Source of the DNA: Sphingomonas sp. PL-96
GTDB taxonomy: Bacteria; Pseudomonadota; Alphaproteobacteria; Sphingomonadales; Sphingomonadaceae
Assembly: GCF_020707215.1 (NCBI RefSeq)
Contig: NZ_JAJFET010000010.1
Location: forward strand, 60,307-124,306
Length of the DNA: 64,000 nucleotides
Direction: 5' to 3'
Position 1 is the first letter of the stretch. The number at the start of each line of letters is the position of its first letter. The notes under the pieces are model-generated. The model did no database searches, was not told the origin of the DNA, and saw only the letters and a list, made by a program, of their open reading frames with translations. Shown here piece by piece: positions 8,564 to 19,901 of this stretch. Made by a program: the position numbers and the translations under genes.

Positions 8564-9148
8564 ATGACCGACGACGACATCCTGGCGGAATTCCGCGCGG
8601 CAGAGGCCCTGCTGGAGGGCCATTTCATCCTTTCTTCCGGACGCCACAGCGCGCGGTATCTCCAGTGCGCGCGCGTGCTGATGGACCCGCGGCGCGGGAG
8701 CCGGCTTGCCGACGAACTCGTGGCGCGGCTGCCCAGCGACGTGCGCGGCGCGATCGACGCGGTGGTCTCGCCGGCAATGGGTGGCGTGATTGCAGGGCAC
8801 GAGATGGGCCGCGCGCTCGGCCGCCCGGCGATGTTCCTGGAGCGCCCGACCGGCACCTTTGAACTGCGCCGCGGCTTTCGCCTCGATCCCGGCACGCGCG
8901 TGCTGATGATGGAGGACGTGGTGACCACGGGCCTTTCGTCGCGCGAAGCCATTGCGGCGATTCGCGCGGGCGGCGGCCAGGTGGTGGCGGCAGCCGCGCT
9001 GGTGGATCGCTCCAACGGCCAGGCCGACCTGGGCGTGCCTTTCTTCCCGCTGATCCGACTGGAAGTGCCGAGCTACGAAGCCGACGCGCTGCCGCCCGAA
9101 CTGGCGGCGATCCCCGCGATGAAGCCCGGGAGCCGGGCTGCGGCGTGA
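8564..9148 (+). CDS. pyrE: Orotate phosphoribosyltransferase
   Basis: Cytoplasmic enzyme joining orotate to PRPP to give OMP in pyrimidine synthesis. The 194-residue product contains the PRPP-binding motif [13 protein letters not shown] (residues 113-125) and the N-terminal orotate-binding segment [18 protein letters not shown]. The loop around [14 protein letters not shown] matches the bacterial family whose members also resemble the PyrE domain of UMP synthase. The ATG at 8564 was chosen because it follows GAGAGGG and gives the family N-terminus. It heads a plus-strand operon, and its stop overlaps the pdxJ GTG start by 4 nt. Confidence 0.95.
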   Translation: MTDDDILAEFRAAEALLEGHFILSSGRHSARYLQCARVLMDPRRGSRLADELVARLPSDVRGAIDAVVSPAMGGVIAGHEMGRALGRPAMFLERPTGTFELRRGFRLDPGTRVLMMEDVVTTGLSSREAIAAIRAGGGQVVAAAALVDRSNGQADLGVPFFPLIRLEVPSYEADALPPELAAIPAMKPGSRAAA

Positions 9149-9873
9149 CTCAGCCGATCCGCCTGGGCGTCAACATCGACCATGTCGCGACGGTGCGGAA
9201 CGCGCGCGGCAGCGGCTACCCCGACCCGGTGCGCGCGGCGCTGATGGCGGCGGAGGCTGGGGCAGAGGGCATCACCGCCCATCTGCGCGAGGACCGGCGC
9301 CACATCACCGACGCGGACATCGCGCGCCTTTCGGCGGAGCTGCCGGTGCCGCTGAACCTGGAGATGGCGGCGACCGAGGAGATGCTGGGCATTGCGCTGC
9401 GCCACCGTCCGCACGCCGCCTGCATCGTTCCCGAAAAGCGCGAGGAGCGCACGACCGAGGGCGGGCTGGACGCGGCCGGGCAGTTCGACCTGCTCGCCCC
9501 CATGGTCGCGACACTGGGGGAAGCCGGCATCCGCGTGTCGCTGTTCATCGAGCCCGATGCCGCACAGATCGATGCGGCGGTGCGGCTCGGCGCGCCGGTG
9601 GTCGAGCTTCACACCGGCCGCTATGCCGAGCTGGAGGAGGCTGCACGCGAGGTCGAGCTCAAGCGGCTCGCCGATGCCGCGGCGCTCGCGGCCAAGAACG
9701 GCATCGAAGTGCATGCCGGCCACGGTCTCACCTTCGACAATGTCGTGCCGATCGCGGCGATTCCGCAGGTGCGTGAGCTGAACATCGGCCATTTCCTGAT
9801 CGGCGAGGCGATCTTCGATGGCCTTGTACCCGTGGTGGCGCGGATGCGGTCGCTGATGGACGCGGCACGGTGA
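9145..9873 (+). CDS. pdxJ: Pyridoxine 5'-phosphate synthase
   Basis: Condenses 3-amino-2-oxopropyl phosphate (1-amino-3-phosphohydroxyacetone) with 1-deoxyxylulose 5-phosphate in de novo vitamin B6 synthesis. The 242-residue TIM-barrel protein opens with the signature [16 protein letters not shown] and has HLREDRRHI, a catalytic His/Glu region ([11 protein letters not shown]) and the C-terminal phosphate-binding [14 protein letters not shown]. It starts at a GTG (9145) inside the pyrE stop (GTGA) and ends in a 4-nt overlap with acpS, so translation is coupled across the operon. pdxJ-acpS-lepB is a common proteobacterial order. Confidence 0.96.
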   Translation: MTQPIRLGVNIDHVATVRNARGSGYPDPVRAALMAAEAGAEGITAHLREDRRHITDADIARLSAELPVPLNLEMAATEEMLGIALRHRPHAACIVPEKREERTTEGGLDAAGQFDLLAPMVATLGEAGIRVSLFIEPDAAQIDAAVRLGAPVVELHTGRYAELEEAAREVELKRLADAAALAAKNGIEVHAGHGLTFDNVVPIAAIPQVRELNIGHFLIGEAIFDGLVPVVARMRSLMDAAR

Positions 9874-10289
9874 TCGTCGGGCTCGGCTCGGACCTGTGCA
9901 ACATCGAGCGCATCCAGAATTCGCTCGACCGGTTCGGGCAGCGCTTCATCGAGCGCGTGTTCACGCCGCTTGAGCAGGCCAAGGCCGCGCGCCGACCCTT
10001 CACCCGCGCCGGCACCTTTGCCAAGCGCTTCGCCGCCAAGGAGGCGTTTTCGAAGGCGGTCGGCACCGGCTTCAACCGCGGCGTGTTCATGCGCGACATC
10101 GGCGTCGTCAATGCGCCGTCGGGCGCGCCGACGCTGGCGCTTTCGGGTGGAGCCAAGGCCGCGCTCGATGCGTTGATCCCGCCGGGGCACGTCCCCAAGA
10201 TTCACCTGACGCTCACCGACGACCATCCTTGGGCGCAGGCGTTCGTCATCATCGAGGCGCTGCCCGGCGCCGAACAGGAAGTCCGATGA
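9870..10289 (+). CDS. acpS: Holo-[acyl-carrier-protein] synthase
   Basis: Transfers 4'-phosphopantetheine from CoA to acyl carrier protein, activating it for fatty-acid synthesis. The 139-residue product has both signature blocks of the family: [12 protein letters not shown] with the Mg-binding Asp near the N-terminus and [16 protein letters not shown] with the second acidic ligand. It starts at GTG 9870, overlapping the pdxJ stop, and its TGA overlaps the lepB ATG. The length is at the upper end of the usual 120-140 residues, with no extra domain. Confidence 0.95.
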   Translation: MIVGLGSDLCNIERIQNSLDRFGQRFIERVFTPLEQAKAARRPFTRAGTFAKRFAAKEAFSKAVGTGFNRGVFMRDIGVVNAPSGAPTLALSGGAKAALDALIPPGHVPKIHLTLTDDHPWAQAFVIIEALPGAEQEVR

Positions 10290-11155
10290 CCGGAGAGGAC
10301 CTGGCGCTGCCGTCCGAACGCCCCCAGCCTGCCAGAACCAAGCGCAAGTCCACCGACTGGGGTGCGGAGATCCGCAACCTGCTGGTGCTGGTGCTGGCCG
10401 TGCTCGGCTTCCACAGCCTGGTGGCCAAGCCCTTCTACATCCCGTCGGAATCGATGATGCCGGGGCTGCTGGTCGGGGATCGCCTGGTGGTGACCAAATA
10501 CCCCTATGGCTATTCGTTCGTCACCCCCGCCTTCCACCTGCTGCCCTTTTTCCACGGCCGGCTGTTCGGCAGCCTGCCCAAGGCGGGCGACGTCGTGATC
10601 GTGACGCCGCCGGGGACCAAGACCGACTATATCAAGCGCGTGATCGGCCTGCCGGGCGACCGGGTGCAGGTGCGCGCCGGCATGCTCTACCTGAACGGCA
10701 AGCCGGTCGAGCGCCGGGCGGTCGGCGACCGCATGATCCCGGTCGATGCCAACACCCATTGCCCGGCCTGGCAATATCCTGACGCCCAGGTGCGCAATGC
10801 CGCGGGCGGGGCGTTCTGCCGCCTGCCGATCTATCGCGAGACGCTGCCCAACGGTCGCTCCTATGACACGATCGACGCGGTGCAGGGTTCGATCGGCGAC
10901 AATTTCGGACCAGTCACCGTGCCGGCCGGTCATGTGTTCCTGATGGGCGACAATCGCGACAACAGCGCCGACAGCCGCTTTCCGCTTTCCGAACAGGGGC
11001 TGGGCGGGCCGGTGCCGTGGGAGAATATCGGTGGGCGCGCCGAGTTCATCACCTTCTCGCTCGACGGGACCACGAGCCTCAATCCGCTCAGCTGGTGGCC
11101 GTCGCTGCGTGGGGACCGCGCGGGTACCTCGCTGCATCCAGAGGAAGCCGAATGA
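10286..11155 (+). CDS. lepB: Signal peptidase I
   Basis: Inner-membrane protease removing signal peptides from exported proteins. The 289-residue product has a charged cytoplasmic N-terminus, one transmembrane helix (about residues 30-47) and the periplasmic catalytic domain. The catalytic serine is Ser56 in IPSESMMPG and the general-base lysine is Lys118 in [12 protein letters not shown]. The conserved [11 protein letters not shown] box follows. The start overlaps the acpS stop (ATGA) and the stop overlaps the next gene in the same way. In many alphaproteobacteria rnc and era follow lepB. Here an AI-2E-family permease takes that place. Confidence 0.96.
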   Translation: MTGEDLALPSERPQPARTKRKSTDWGAEIRNLLVLVLAVLGFHSLVAKPFYIPSESMMPGLLVGDRLVVTKYPYGYSFVTPAFHLLPFFHGRLFGSLPKAGDVVIVTPPGTKTDYIKRVIGLPGDRVQVRAGMLYLNGKPVERRAVGDRMIPVDANTHCPAWQYPDAQVRNAAGGAFCRLPIYRETLPNGRSYDTIDAVQGSIGDNFGPVTVPAGHVFLMGDNRDNSADSRFPLSEQGLGGPVPWENIGGRAEFITFSLDGTTSLNPLSWWPSLRGDRAGTSLHPEEAE

Positions 11156-12255
11156 GCAGAGACGACCGGGTGGCCGTGGAGCGGGCACCCGGCCCGAACG
11201 AGCTGCGCGATCCGGTCACCCGGGCGGAACTGCGCAAGGCATCGGTGTGGTTCGGGGTCGCGGCCGCCATCGGCCTGGTGGTGCTGCTGATCCAGCCGCT
11301 GCTGATCATCTTTGGCGGGCTGGTGTTCGCCGCAATGCTGGACGGCGGCGTGCGGCTGCTCGGCAAGGTGCTGCCGATCGGACGGGGCTTTCGGCTGCTG
11401 ATCGTCGTGCTGCTGGTAACCGCATTCATCCTGGGCACCTTCTACCTGACAGGCGTGCAGATCGCGGCGCAGGCCGAACAGCTGCGCTCGACCCTGGAGG
11501 TCCAGGGCAACCGGCTGATCGGCTGGGCGAACGACATGGGGCTGATGCCCGGCCGCTCCGACCTGAGCGGGATCGTCCAGCAGGCGATGGGTTCGGTCGG
11601 GCGGCTGACGTCCGCCGTGGGCACCGTGTTCGGCGCCTTTACGACGCTGTTCATGATCCTGATCATCGGGCTGTTCGTCGCCATGGAGCCCCGGATCTAC
11701 GACCGCGGGCTGCAATGGATGATTCCGGTCGGCCAGCGCACGGAATTCGCGATCACCATCAATCGCATGGCGACCACCATGCGCCGGCTGCTCGCCGGGC
11801 GGCTGGCGGGGATGGTGTTCGAAGGGGCGCTGACCGGCCTCCTGCTGTGGATCGCGGGCGTGCCGATGGCGATGCTGCTGGGCATCATCACGGGTCTCCT
11901 GGCATTCATCCCCAACATCGGCGCGTTCATCAGCGGTGTGTTGATGGTCGCGGTCGGGTTCAGCGCAGGCTCCGACACCGGCTTCTGGGCGATCATCATC
12001 TATTTCGTGGTGCAGACGTTCGACGGCTATGTGCTGCTGCCGATCGTCGCCAGGCGTACGGTGGACCTGCCGCCGGCGCTCACGCTGTCGTCGCAGATCC
12101 TGACCTCGACGCTGTTCGGCATCCTGGGCCTGGCGCTCGCGGACCCGATGGTGGCGATGATCAAGGTCGCGCTGGAACGCGAGTCGGAGCGTGCGGCCAA
12201 GGCCGGCGTACGGATGGGCGAAGAGGACGCGGACGTGGACGGGGCGGCCGCCTGA
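11152..12255 (+). CDS. AI-2E family transporter (PerM/TqsA-like permease)
   Basis: Polytopic inner-membrane protein of 367 residues. The family includes TqsA (autoinducer-2 export) and Na/H antiporter-like members, so the substrate cannot be deduced. Hydrophobic pairs lie at residues about 26-58 and 75-100. A long soluble stretch is followed by a C-terminal bundle including the family motif region LLGIITGLLAFIPNIGAFISG and QTFDGYVLLPIVARRTVDLPPALTL. The start ATG overlaps the lepB stop (ATGA), so it is the last gene of the pyrE operon. It converges with the M49-like peptidase gene, with only 25 bp between stops. Confidence 0.88.
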   Translation: MSRDDRVAVERAPGPNELRDPVTRAELRKASVWFGVAAAIGLVVLLIQPLLIIFGGLVFAAMLDGGVRLLGKVLPIGRGFRLLIVVLLVTAFILGTFYLTGVQIAAQAEQLRSTLEVQGNRLIGWANDMGLMPGRSDLSGIVQQAMGSVGRLTSAVGTVFGAFTTLFMILIIGLFVAMEPRIYDRGLQWMIPVGQRTEFAITINRMATTMRRLLAGRLAGMVFEGALTGLLLWIAGVPMAMLLGIITGLLAFIPNIGAFISGVLMVAVGFSAGSDTGFWAIIIYFVVQTFDGYVLLPIVARRTVDLPPALTLSSQILTSTLFGILGLALADPMVAMIKVALERESERAAKAGVRMGEEDADVDGAAA

Positions 12256-12280
12256 TCGGGCAGGGGCCGCCCTCCCGCCC

Positions 12281-13969
<1,689 letters not shown>

Positions 13970-14000
13970 ACAAACAACCTTGTCATTCAACTCAACAGGT

Positions 14001-16610
14001 TCAGGCGGCGAGGCTCTTGCTCACCTGTTCGAGCATGTCCTTGGAGAGGCCCGGAGCGGACAGGATGCGCTCCAGTTCGGCGCGCATCGCCTGCTGCCGG
14101 GCGGCATCGAAGCGGCGCCAGCGGCCGAGCGGCGGCATCATCTTGGCCGCGGTCTGCGGATTCAGCCGGTCGAGCGCGATCAGCTGGTCCACGAAGAAGC
14201 GGTACCCACGACCGTCGGCGGCATGAAAGGCGCGCTGGTTGACCCCAAAGGCGCCCACCAGCGCCCGCGCGCGATTGGGATTGGCCAGGGTGAAGTCGCG
14301 GTGGCGGGCAAGCGCCTCCACCCGGTCGGGCGTGTCGTCGCGGGTCGAGAGCGCCTGGGTCTGGAACCATTTGTCCAGCACGAGCGGCGTGTCGCGATAG
14401 CGCTCGTAGAAGCTGTTTAGGGCAGCCTCGCGCTGTTCCCACGGGCCGTTCACCAGCGTCATCAATGCGCCCTGGCGGTCGGTCATGTTGTCCGCCTGCT
14501 CGAACTGCGCAAAGGCGAGCGCGCCGATGTCGGGCGCGCCCGAGGCGGCGAGATAGCCGAGCGCCACGGTCTTCAGGCGGCGCTTGCCCTTGGCCGCCGG
14601 CGAATATTCGAAGGCGTCGCCATTGGTGTCGGCATAAGCCTGACGCCAGTCCTGCTCCAGCGCGCGGCCGATGTCGCGGCGCAGCGCCTCGCGGGCGCGG
14701 AAGATCGCTTCCGGGTCGACGACGGGCAGCTGGTCGCCGATGAAATTGTCGGACGGCAGCAGCACCGCCTCCGCGATGAAGGCGCGGTCGAGCTCTGGGT
14801 TGCGCAGCGTCTCGCGCACGGCATCCACCACCGCGCCATGATCGCCGCGGCCGCTGGCGACGGCGGCAACGAGCGTGTCGAGCATCAGCTGCTGCATCGC
14901 CTCGTAGCGGGCGAAGGGATCGTCGTCGTGCGCGGACAGAAAGGCGAGGTCCGCGGGGGTGCGGTTGGTGTCGACGATCACAGGGGCGGAAAAGCCGCGG
15001 TTGATCGACAGCACCGGGCGTTCGGTGATGGCCTCGAACCGCAGCGTCGCCTCTGCGTCGGACAGCAGCACCAGTTGCTCGTCGCCCAGCGGCTGGCCGG
15101 TGTTGCCGCCGAACAGGCGCAGCTTGATCGGCAGCACCATCGGCTGCTTGTCGGCCTGGCCCGGCGTCGGCGGCACGGCCTGCGACAGGTGCAGCGTCGC
15201 GGTGCCGCCGCCCGGCACATGCTCAAGCGTCGCAGTCACCCGCGGGGTGCCGGCCTGCGAATACCAGCGGCGGAACTGCGCGAGATCGACGTCATTGGCC
15301 TCTTCCATCGAGGCGACGAAATCCTCGCAGGTGGCGGCAGTGCCGTCGAAGCGGTCGAAATAGCGGTCGGTGCCGGCGCGGAAGCGCTGCGGGCCAAGCA
15401 TGGTGTGAAGCATCCGCACCACCTCCGCGCCCTTGTTGTAGATGGTGGCGGTGTAGAAGTTGGAAATCTCCAGATAGCTGTCCGGGCGGATTGGATGGGC
15501 GAGCGGCCCCGCATCCTCCGGGAACTGCGCGGCACGCAGGGAGCGCACGTCTTCGATCCGCTTGACGGCGGCCGAGCCCTGGTCGGCGGAGAAGCCCTGG
15601 TCGCGAAAGACGGTGAAGCCTTCCTTCAGCGACAGCTGGAACCAGTCGCGGCAGGTCACGCGATTGCCCGACCAGTTGTGGAAATATTCATGCGCGACGA
15701 CGGCGGCGACCGCGTCATAGTCGTGATCGGTCGCGGTGTCCGGGTCGGCCAGGATGTAGCGCGAGTTGAAGATGTTGAGGCCCTTGTTCTCCATCGCGCC
15801 AAAGTTGAAGTCGTCGACCGCCACGATGTTGAACACGTCCAGGTCGTATTCGCGGCCATAGACGCGCTCGTCCCAGGCCATCGACGTCTTCAAGGCTTCA
15901 AGTGCGTGGCTGGTCTTGGCCAGGTCCTTCTCACGCACCCAGATGGCGAGCTGTACCTCGCGGCCGCTGGCGGTGACGAAGGTGGCGCGGTTGGCGACGA
16001 GGTCACCGGCGACCAGTGCAAAGAGATAGGAGGGCTTGGGGAAGGGGTCGTGCCATTCGGCCCAGTGGCGGCCGTCGGCCAAGTCGCCGTGCGCGACCGG
16101 ATCGCCGTTGGCGAGCAGCACCGGGAAGCGCGCCTTGTCGGCGGTCATGCGCACCGAATAGCGGGCGAGCACGTCGGGCCGATCCGGGAAGAAGGTGATG
16201 CGGCGGAACCCCTCCGCCTCGCACTGGGTGCACAGGTTCCCACCCGAGGCATAAAGCCCCATCAGCTGGGTGTTGCGCTCGGGTGCGATCGCGACCTCGG
16301 TCTCGACGACATGCGCGTCGCCGTGGAGGTCGACTACCAGCGCTTCGTCGCCGTCCATGTGCCAGCGGTCGTTGCTGCCAGCGACGCCGTCGATCCCCAC
16401 CGACAGCGGCTGGAGCCCGTCGCCATCCAGGCGGAGCGGGCGGGCATGGTCGCCGTTGCGGGTGACGTGCAGCTTCGCCCGGACGACCGTGCGCGCGGGA
16501 TCGAGATCGAAGTCGAGCGCGATCTCCGTCACCTGCCAGTCGGGCGCGCGATAGTCGCTGCGCAGGATCGGCGCGGGCGGCTGGTCGGGGGAACGAAGTG
16601 CGTCGGCCAT
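14001..16610 (-). CDS. pepN: Aminopeptidase N (M1 family)
   Basis: Broad-specificity zinc aminopeptidase, 869 residues, as expected for the alanyl-aminopeptidase PepN type (about 870). It has the substrate exopeptidase motif GAMENKG (271-277) and the zinc motif HEYFHNWSGNRVTCRDW, with His307, His311 and the third ligand Glu330. The catalytic Glu308 is present. A C-terminal helical domain (FAQFEQADNMTDRQGAL, YRFFVDQLIALDRLNPQ) is also typical. No signal peptide is seen, so it is probably cytoplasmic. The start at 16610 follows GCAAGGG. It is divergent from an M28 peptidase gene across 104 bp and is followed by the M49-like lipoprotein gene. Confidence 0.96.
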   Translation of the reverse strand: MADALRSPDQPPAPILRSDYRAPDWQVTEIALDFDLDPARTVVRAKLHVTRNGDHARPLRLDGDGLQPLSVGIDGVAGSNDRWHMDGDEALVVDLHGDAHVVETEVAIAPERNTQLMGLYASGGNLCTQCEAEGFRRITFFPDRPDVLARYSVRMTADKARFPVLLANGDPVAHGDLADGRHWAEWHDPFPKPSYLFALVAGDLVANRATFVTASGREVQLAIWVREKDLAKTSHALEALKTSMAWDERVYGREYDLDVFNIVAVDDFNFGAMENKGLNIFNSRYILADPDTATDHDYDAVAAVVAHEYFHNWSGNRVTCRDWFQLSLKEGFTVFRDQGFSADQGSAAVKRIEDVRSLRAAQFPEDAGPLAHPIRPDSYLEISNFYTATIYNKGAEVVRMLHTMLGPQRFRAGTDRYFDRFDGTAATCEDFVASMEEANDVDLAQFRRWYSQAGTPRVTATLEHVPGGGTATLHLSQAVPPTPGQADKQPMVLPIKLRLFGGNTGQPLGDEQLVLLSDAEATLRFEAITERPVLSINRGFSAPVIVDTNRTPADLAFLSAHDDDPFARYEAMQQLMLDTLVAAVASGRGDHGAVVDAVRETLRNPELDRAFIAEAVLLPSDNFIGDQLPVVDPEAIFRAREALRRDIGRALEQDWRQAYADTNGDAFEYSPAAKGKRRLKTVALGYLAASGAPDIGALAFAQFEQADNMTDRQGALMTLVNGPWEQREAALNSFYERYRDTPLVLDKWFQTQALSTRDDTPDRVEALARHRDFTLANPNRARALVGAFGVNQRAFHAADGRGYRFFVDQLIALDRLNPQTAAKMMPPLGRWRRFDAARQQAMRAELERILSAPGLSKDMLEQVSKSLAA

Positions 16611-16714
16611 GGGCAAACCCTTGCAGGAGTCGATCGGGGCCGGGTGCGCGCGATTGCGTCCGCGCACGGCCGGCTGCATAGCTGTTCCATATGCCCCCGA
16701 CGCCAAGGATTCCA
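16611..16714. promoter_or_regulatory. Divergent promoter gap between pepN and M28 peptidase
   Basis: A 104-bp gap separates two divergent peptidase genes and must hold both promoters. The ribosome-binding site of the plus-strand gene is AAGGAT at 16705-16710. No -10/-35 pair can be called with confidence, but the shared gap suggests possible co-regulation. Confidence 0.45.
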
Positions 16715-18469
16715 ATGCTGCGTTCCGTCCTGTCGTTCGCCTTGCTCGCCACCGCCGCTCCGATCGCCGCGCCGGCGCTGGCACAAAAGGCCAAGCCCGC
16801 GCCCGCCGCACCGGCGGCTCCCGACCTTGCCCAGCGCAATGCCGCCGCCAACGCCCCGCTGCCCGCGGATCAGGCAGCGATGAAGGCGCATGTGCTGTTC
16901 CTCGCCTCCGACGCGATGCGGGGCCGCGATGCGGGGTCGCCCGAATATGACATCGCCGCCAACTATGTGGCGTCGCAATTCTATGCGGCCGGGCTGCGGC
17001 CGGCGGGTGACCAGGGCAGCTATCTTCAGAAGGTGCCGCTGCTGAACTACAAGCCGGCCGACAAGGGCGGCGTTGCGGTCGGCGGGGAGCCGCTGGTGTT
17101 TGGGGAGGATTACATCCCGGCCGGCAATCCGGCGCAGCCGACGCTGGCGATCGACGCGCCCGTCGTCTTCGTAGGCTATGGCCTGGTTGCGCCCAGCGTC
17201 GGTCGCGACGACTATGCGGGCGTGGACGTGAAGGGCAAGATCGTCGCGGTGGTCCCCGGCACGCCGGACGGGCTGAACGGCGAGGAGCGCGCGCACTTCG
17301 GCAGCCCCGCGACCAAGGCGGTCACCGCCATGGCCAAGGGTGCGATCGGCATCGTCACGCTGGAGACGCCGGAAGCCGCCAAGCAGCGGCCCTTTGCCAA
17401 GATGGCCGAGCAGTGGAACCAGCCGCGCGTCACCTGGGCAGACCGCAACGGCATCGCGCACGTGCCGGCACCCACCACGCCGACGCTGGGCATGCTGAGC
17501 GCGGGCGCGACGGCCAAGCTGTTCGCGGGCGGATCGGTCACCTGGGATCAGGCGGCGGCATCGCTCAAGGGCTCGGCACCGTTCGAGGCGGTCGCGCTGC
17601 ACAAGAACCTGTCGGTGCGGATGAGCACCACCAGCACGCCGTTCACCAGCTACAACGTCGCGGGCCTGCTGCCCGGCCGCGATCCGGCGGTCGGCGGCGA
17701 AGTGGTCGTGCTGACCGCGCACCTCGACCATGTCGGCGTCGGCACCGCGGTAAAGGGCGACAGCATCTACAATGGCGCGATGGACAATGCGGTCGGCATC
17801 GCCTCGCTGATCGAGGAGGCCAAGCGCTTCCAGGCGTCGGGCCAGGCACCGCGGCGCAGCGTGCTGTTCGTGGCGGTCACCGCCGAGGAAAAGGGCCTCG
17901 TCGGCTCGGATTATTTCGCACACAACCCGACCGTCGCGAAGTCGGCGCTGGTCGCCAACGTCAACCTCGACATGCCGATCATCACCTACAAGTTCACCGA
18001 CGTGATCGCGTTCGGTGCCGATCGCTCGACCCTGGGGCCGATCGTGCGGCGTGCGGCGGCGCAGGCGGGCGCCAGCTTCTCGCCCGATCCGATGCCGGAG
18101 CAGGGGCTGTTCGTGCGTTCCGACCATTATCGCTTCGTGCAGCAGGGCATCCCCTCGGTCTTCCTGTGGCCGGGTGAGGCGGGCGCGGGCAAGGCTGCGG
18201 TCGAGAAGTTCTTTGCCGAACATTATCACCAACCCTCCGACGAGGTGGTCCAGGACCCGGCGATCGACTGGGAGTCGGGCGTCCGCTTCATCAAGGTGAA
18301 CTACCAGATCGCCCGCGACATCGCCGAGGCGCCGGAGCGGCCGGTCTGGAACGCAGGCGACTTCTTTGGCACGCTTTACGGCGGGATCGGCGCGGTCGCA
18401 CCGGTCGAGCCCACCACGGAAGAAGTCGGCAAGGATCGCAAGACCTTGCGACATTCGGTTACAAAGTAG
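16715..18469 (+). CDS. M28 family exported metallopeptidase
   Basis: Secreted di-zinc aminopeptidase of 584 residues. A signal peptide (MLRSVLSFALLATAAPIAAPALA) precedes the mature protein. A PA-like insertion lies in the first half. The catalytic domain shows the M28 ligands in order: HLDHVG (His), GAMDNAVGIA (bridging Asp), TAEEKGLVGS (catalytic and ligand Glu), NLDMPI (Asp) and HYHQPSDE (His). The start at 16715 was preferred to an ATG 24 bp upstream because AAGGA is correctly spaced and the signal peptide is then regular. Followed by a GC-rich hairpin. The substrate is unknown, and a periplasmic peptide-degrading role is inferred. Confidence 0.9.
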   Translation: MLRSVLSFALLATAAPIAAPALAQKAKPAPAAPAAPDLAQRNAAANAPLPADQAAMKAHVLFLASDAMRGRDAGSPEYDIAANYVASQFYAAGLRPAGDQGSYLQKVPLLNYKPADKGGVAVGGEPLVFGEDYIPAGNPAQPTLAIDAPVVFVGYGLVAPSVGRDDYAGVDVKGKIVAVVPGTPDGLNGEERAHFGSPATKAVTAMAKGAIGIVTLETPEAAKQRPFAKMAEQWNQPRVTWADRNGIAHVPAPTTPTLGMLSAGATAKLFAGGSVTWDQAAASLKGSAPFEAVALHKNLSVRMSTTSTPFTSYNVAGLLPGRDPAVGGEVVVLTAHLDHVGVGTAVKGDSIYNGAMDNAVGIASLIEEAKRFQASGQAPRRSVLFVAVTAEEKGLVGSDYFAHNPTVAKSALVANVNLDMPIITYKFTDVIAFGADRSTLGPIVRRAAAQAGASFSPDPMPEQGLFVRSDHYRFVQQGIPSVFLWPGEAGAGKAAVEKFFAEHYHQPSDEVVQDPAIDWESGVRFIKVNYQIARDIAEAPERPVWNAGDFFGTLYGGIGAVAPVEPTTEEVGKDRKTLRHSVTK

Positions 18470-18485
18470 CAATTGCCAGCGCGCG

Positions 18486-18515
18486 AAGGCGGCGGCTAAC
18501 AAGGCCGCCGTCCTT
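18486..18515 (+). terminator. GC-rich hairpin after M28 gene (possible terminator)
   Basis: AAGGCGGCGGC pairs with GCCGCCGTCCTT with one bulged base and a 7-nt loop, 16 bp after the M28 stop. There is no T-run after it, so intrinsic termination is uncertain. Confidence 0.4.
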
Positions 18516-18659
18516 GCCAGCGCCTCGGCGGGGTGGCCGACAATGCCCAGGGGCGACAGCCACGGGTATGCGGTTGGCGGCTCCGGGAAGGGCGCCCGTA
18601 TCCCTGGTGCACGCCGCGACCCTGTCGCAGCGTCGCCTAACGATCAGGCTTTTGTCGCT

Positions 18660-19895
18660 ATGCACCCGGCTTTCCCTCGCGCGTCCTTGTCCCTGCTCGC
18701 CGCGGCCCTGCTGCTGGCCGGCTGTTCGCACAAGGAGGACGAGGAGCAGTCCGGCGGCCGCGGCGCCCAGCGCGGGCCCTCCCAGGTCGGCTTCGTGGTG
18801 GTCCAGCCGACCAGCGTCGCACAAACGGTGGAGCTGAACGCGCGAGTCACCGCCTATCAGCAGTCGGAGGTGCGGCCGCAGGTCGCTGGCGTCATCCGCC
18901 GCCGCTTCTTCACCGAAGGCTCGGTCGTGCGACAGGGGCAGACGCTCTACGAAATCGACCCGCGTATCTACAGCGCCGCTGTCCAGGAAGCGCAGGCGAA
19001 CGTGCAGAGCGCGCGCGCCAATGCCGAGGCGACCCGCGTCAATGCCGAGCGGCTGCGGCCGCTGGCGCAGATGGAAGCGGTGTCGCAGCAGGAATTTACC
19101 AACGCCGCCGCCGCCTCGCGTCAGGCCCAGGCCTCGGTCGCCCAGACCCAGGCGCAGCTGGAGACGGCGCGAGTCAACCTGCGCTTCACCAATGTGCCCG
19201 CCCCGATCACGGGCCGCATCGGCCGGTCGCTGGCGACCGTCGGTGCGCTGGTGACCGCCAACCAGACCGAGCCGCTGGCGGTGATCCAGCGACTCGATCC
19301 CATCTATGTCGACATCCAGCAGTCGAGCGCTGACCTGCTGGCACTGCGCCGGTCGCTGTCGAAGGATGGCGTAGCGCCTGGCCAAGCCGCGGTGCGGCTG
19401 AAGCTGGAGGACGGCAGCGACTATGGGCTGACCGGCACCGTCGAGTTCGCCGAGTCGATCGTCGATCCCAGCACCGGCACGGTGACGCTGCGCGCGCGCT
19501 TCGCCAACCCCAACGGCCTGCTGCTGCCCGGCATGTTTGCGCGGGCGGTGTTTGTCCAGTCGATCAACAGCCGCGCCTTCCTGGTGCCGCAGCCGGCGAT
19601 CAGCCGCAGCCCGGCGGGCGACGCGACGCTGTTCGTGGTAGGCCCTGGCAACAAGGCGGTGCAGCGAAAGGTCGTCGCAAACCTGACCCAGGGCACCAAC
19701 TGGGTCGTGACCCAGGGGCTCCAGCCCGGCGACAAGGTGATCGTCCAGGGGACCGGCAACCTGCGCCCGAACGCGCCAATCCAGCCGGTGCCTGCCAACT
19801 CGCCCCAGCGCGTGGCGCCTCCGCAAGCCGGCCAAGGTGCCCAGGGCGGGCAGGGTGGCCAGTCGGGTGCTGCTTCCCCCGCCAAGGGGGGCTGA
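18660..19895 (+). CDS. RND efflux periplasmic adaptor (MexA/AcrA type)
   Basis: Membrane-fusion protein linking the RND pump to the outer-membrane channel. The 411-residue product has a lipoprotein signal (SLLAAALLLAGC). It contains the lipoyl half-motifs (VRPQVAGVIRRRFFTEGSVVRQGQTLYEIDP and later VPAPITGRIGRS), an alpha-helical hairpin of about residues 108-170 rich in Ala/Gln, and a beta-barrel (IVDPSTGTVTLRARFANPNGLLLPGMFARA). The tail is Gly/Gln-rich (GQGAQGGQGGQSG). The first gene of a three-gene operon, it lies 6 bp before the pump gene. No regulator gene is adjacent, so control cannot be inferred. The drug spectrum is unknown. Confidence 0.95.
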   Translation: MHPAFPRASLSLLAAALLLAGCSHKEDEEQSGGRGAQRGPSQVGFVVVQPTSVAQTVELNARVTAYQQSEVRPQVAGVIRRRFFTEGSVVRQGQTLYEIDPRIYSAAVQEAQANVQSARANAEATRVNAERLRPLAQMEAVSQQEFTNAAAASRQAQASVAQTQAQLETARVNLRFTNVPAPITGRIGRSLATVGALVTANQTEPLAVIQRLDPIYVDIQQSSADLLALRRSLSKDGVAPGQAAVRLKLEDGSDYGLTGTVEFAESIVDPSTGTVTLRARFANPNGLLLPGMFARAVFVQSINSRAFLVPQPAISRSPAGDATLFVVGPGNKAVQRKVVANLTQGTNWVVTQGLQPGDKVIVQGTGNLRPNAPIQPVPANSPQRVAPPQAGQGAQGGQGGQSGAASPAKGG

Positions 19896-19901
19896 GCCGC
19901 C

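Noticed and set aside
14838..16883. Plus-strand frame opposite pepN
   Set aside because: Shadow of pepN; no protein features and it would overlap the M28 gene start.
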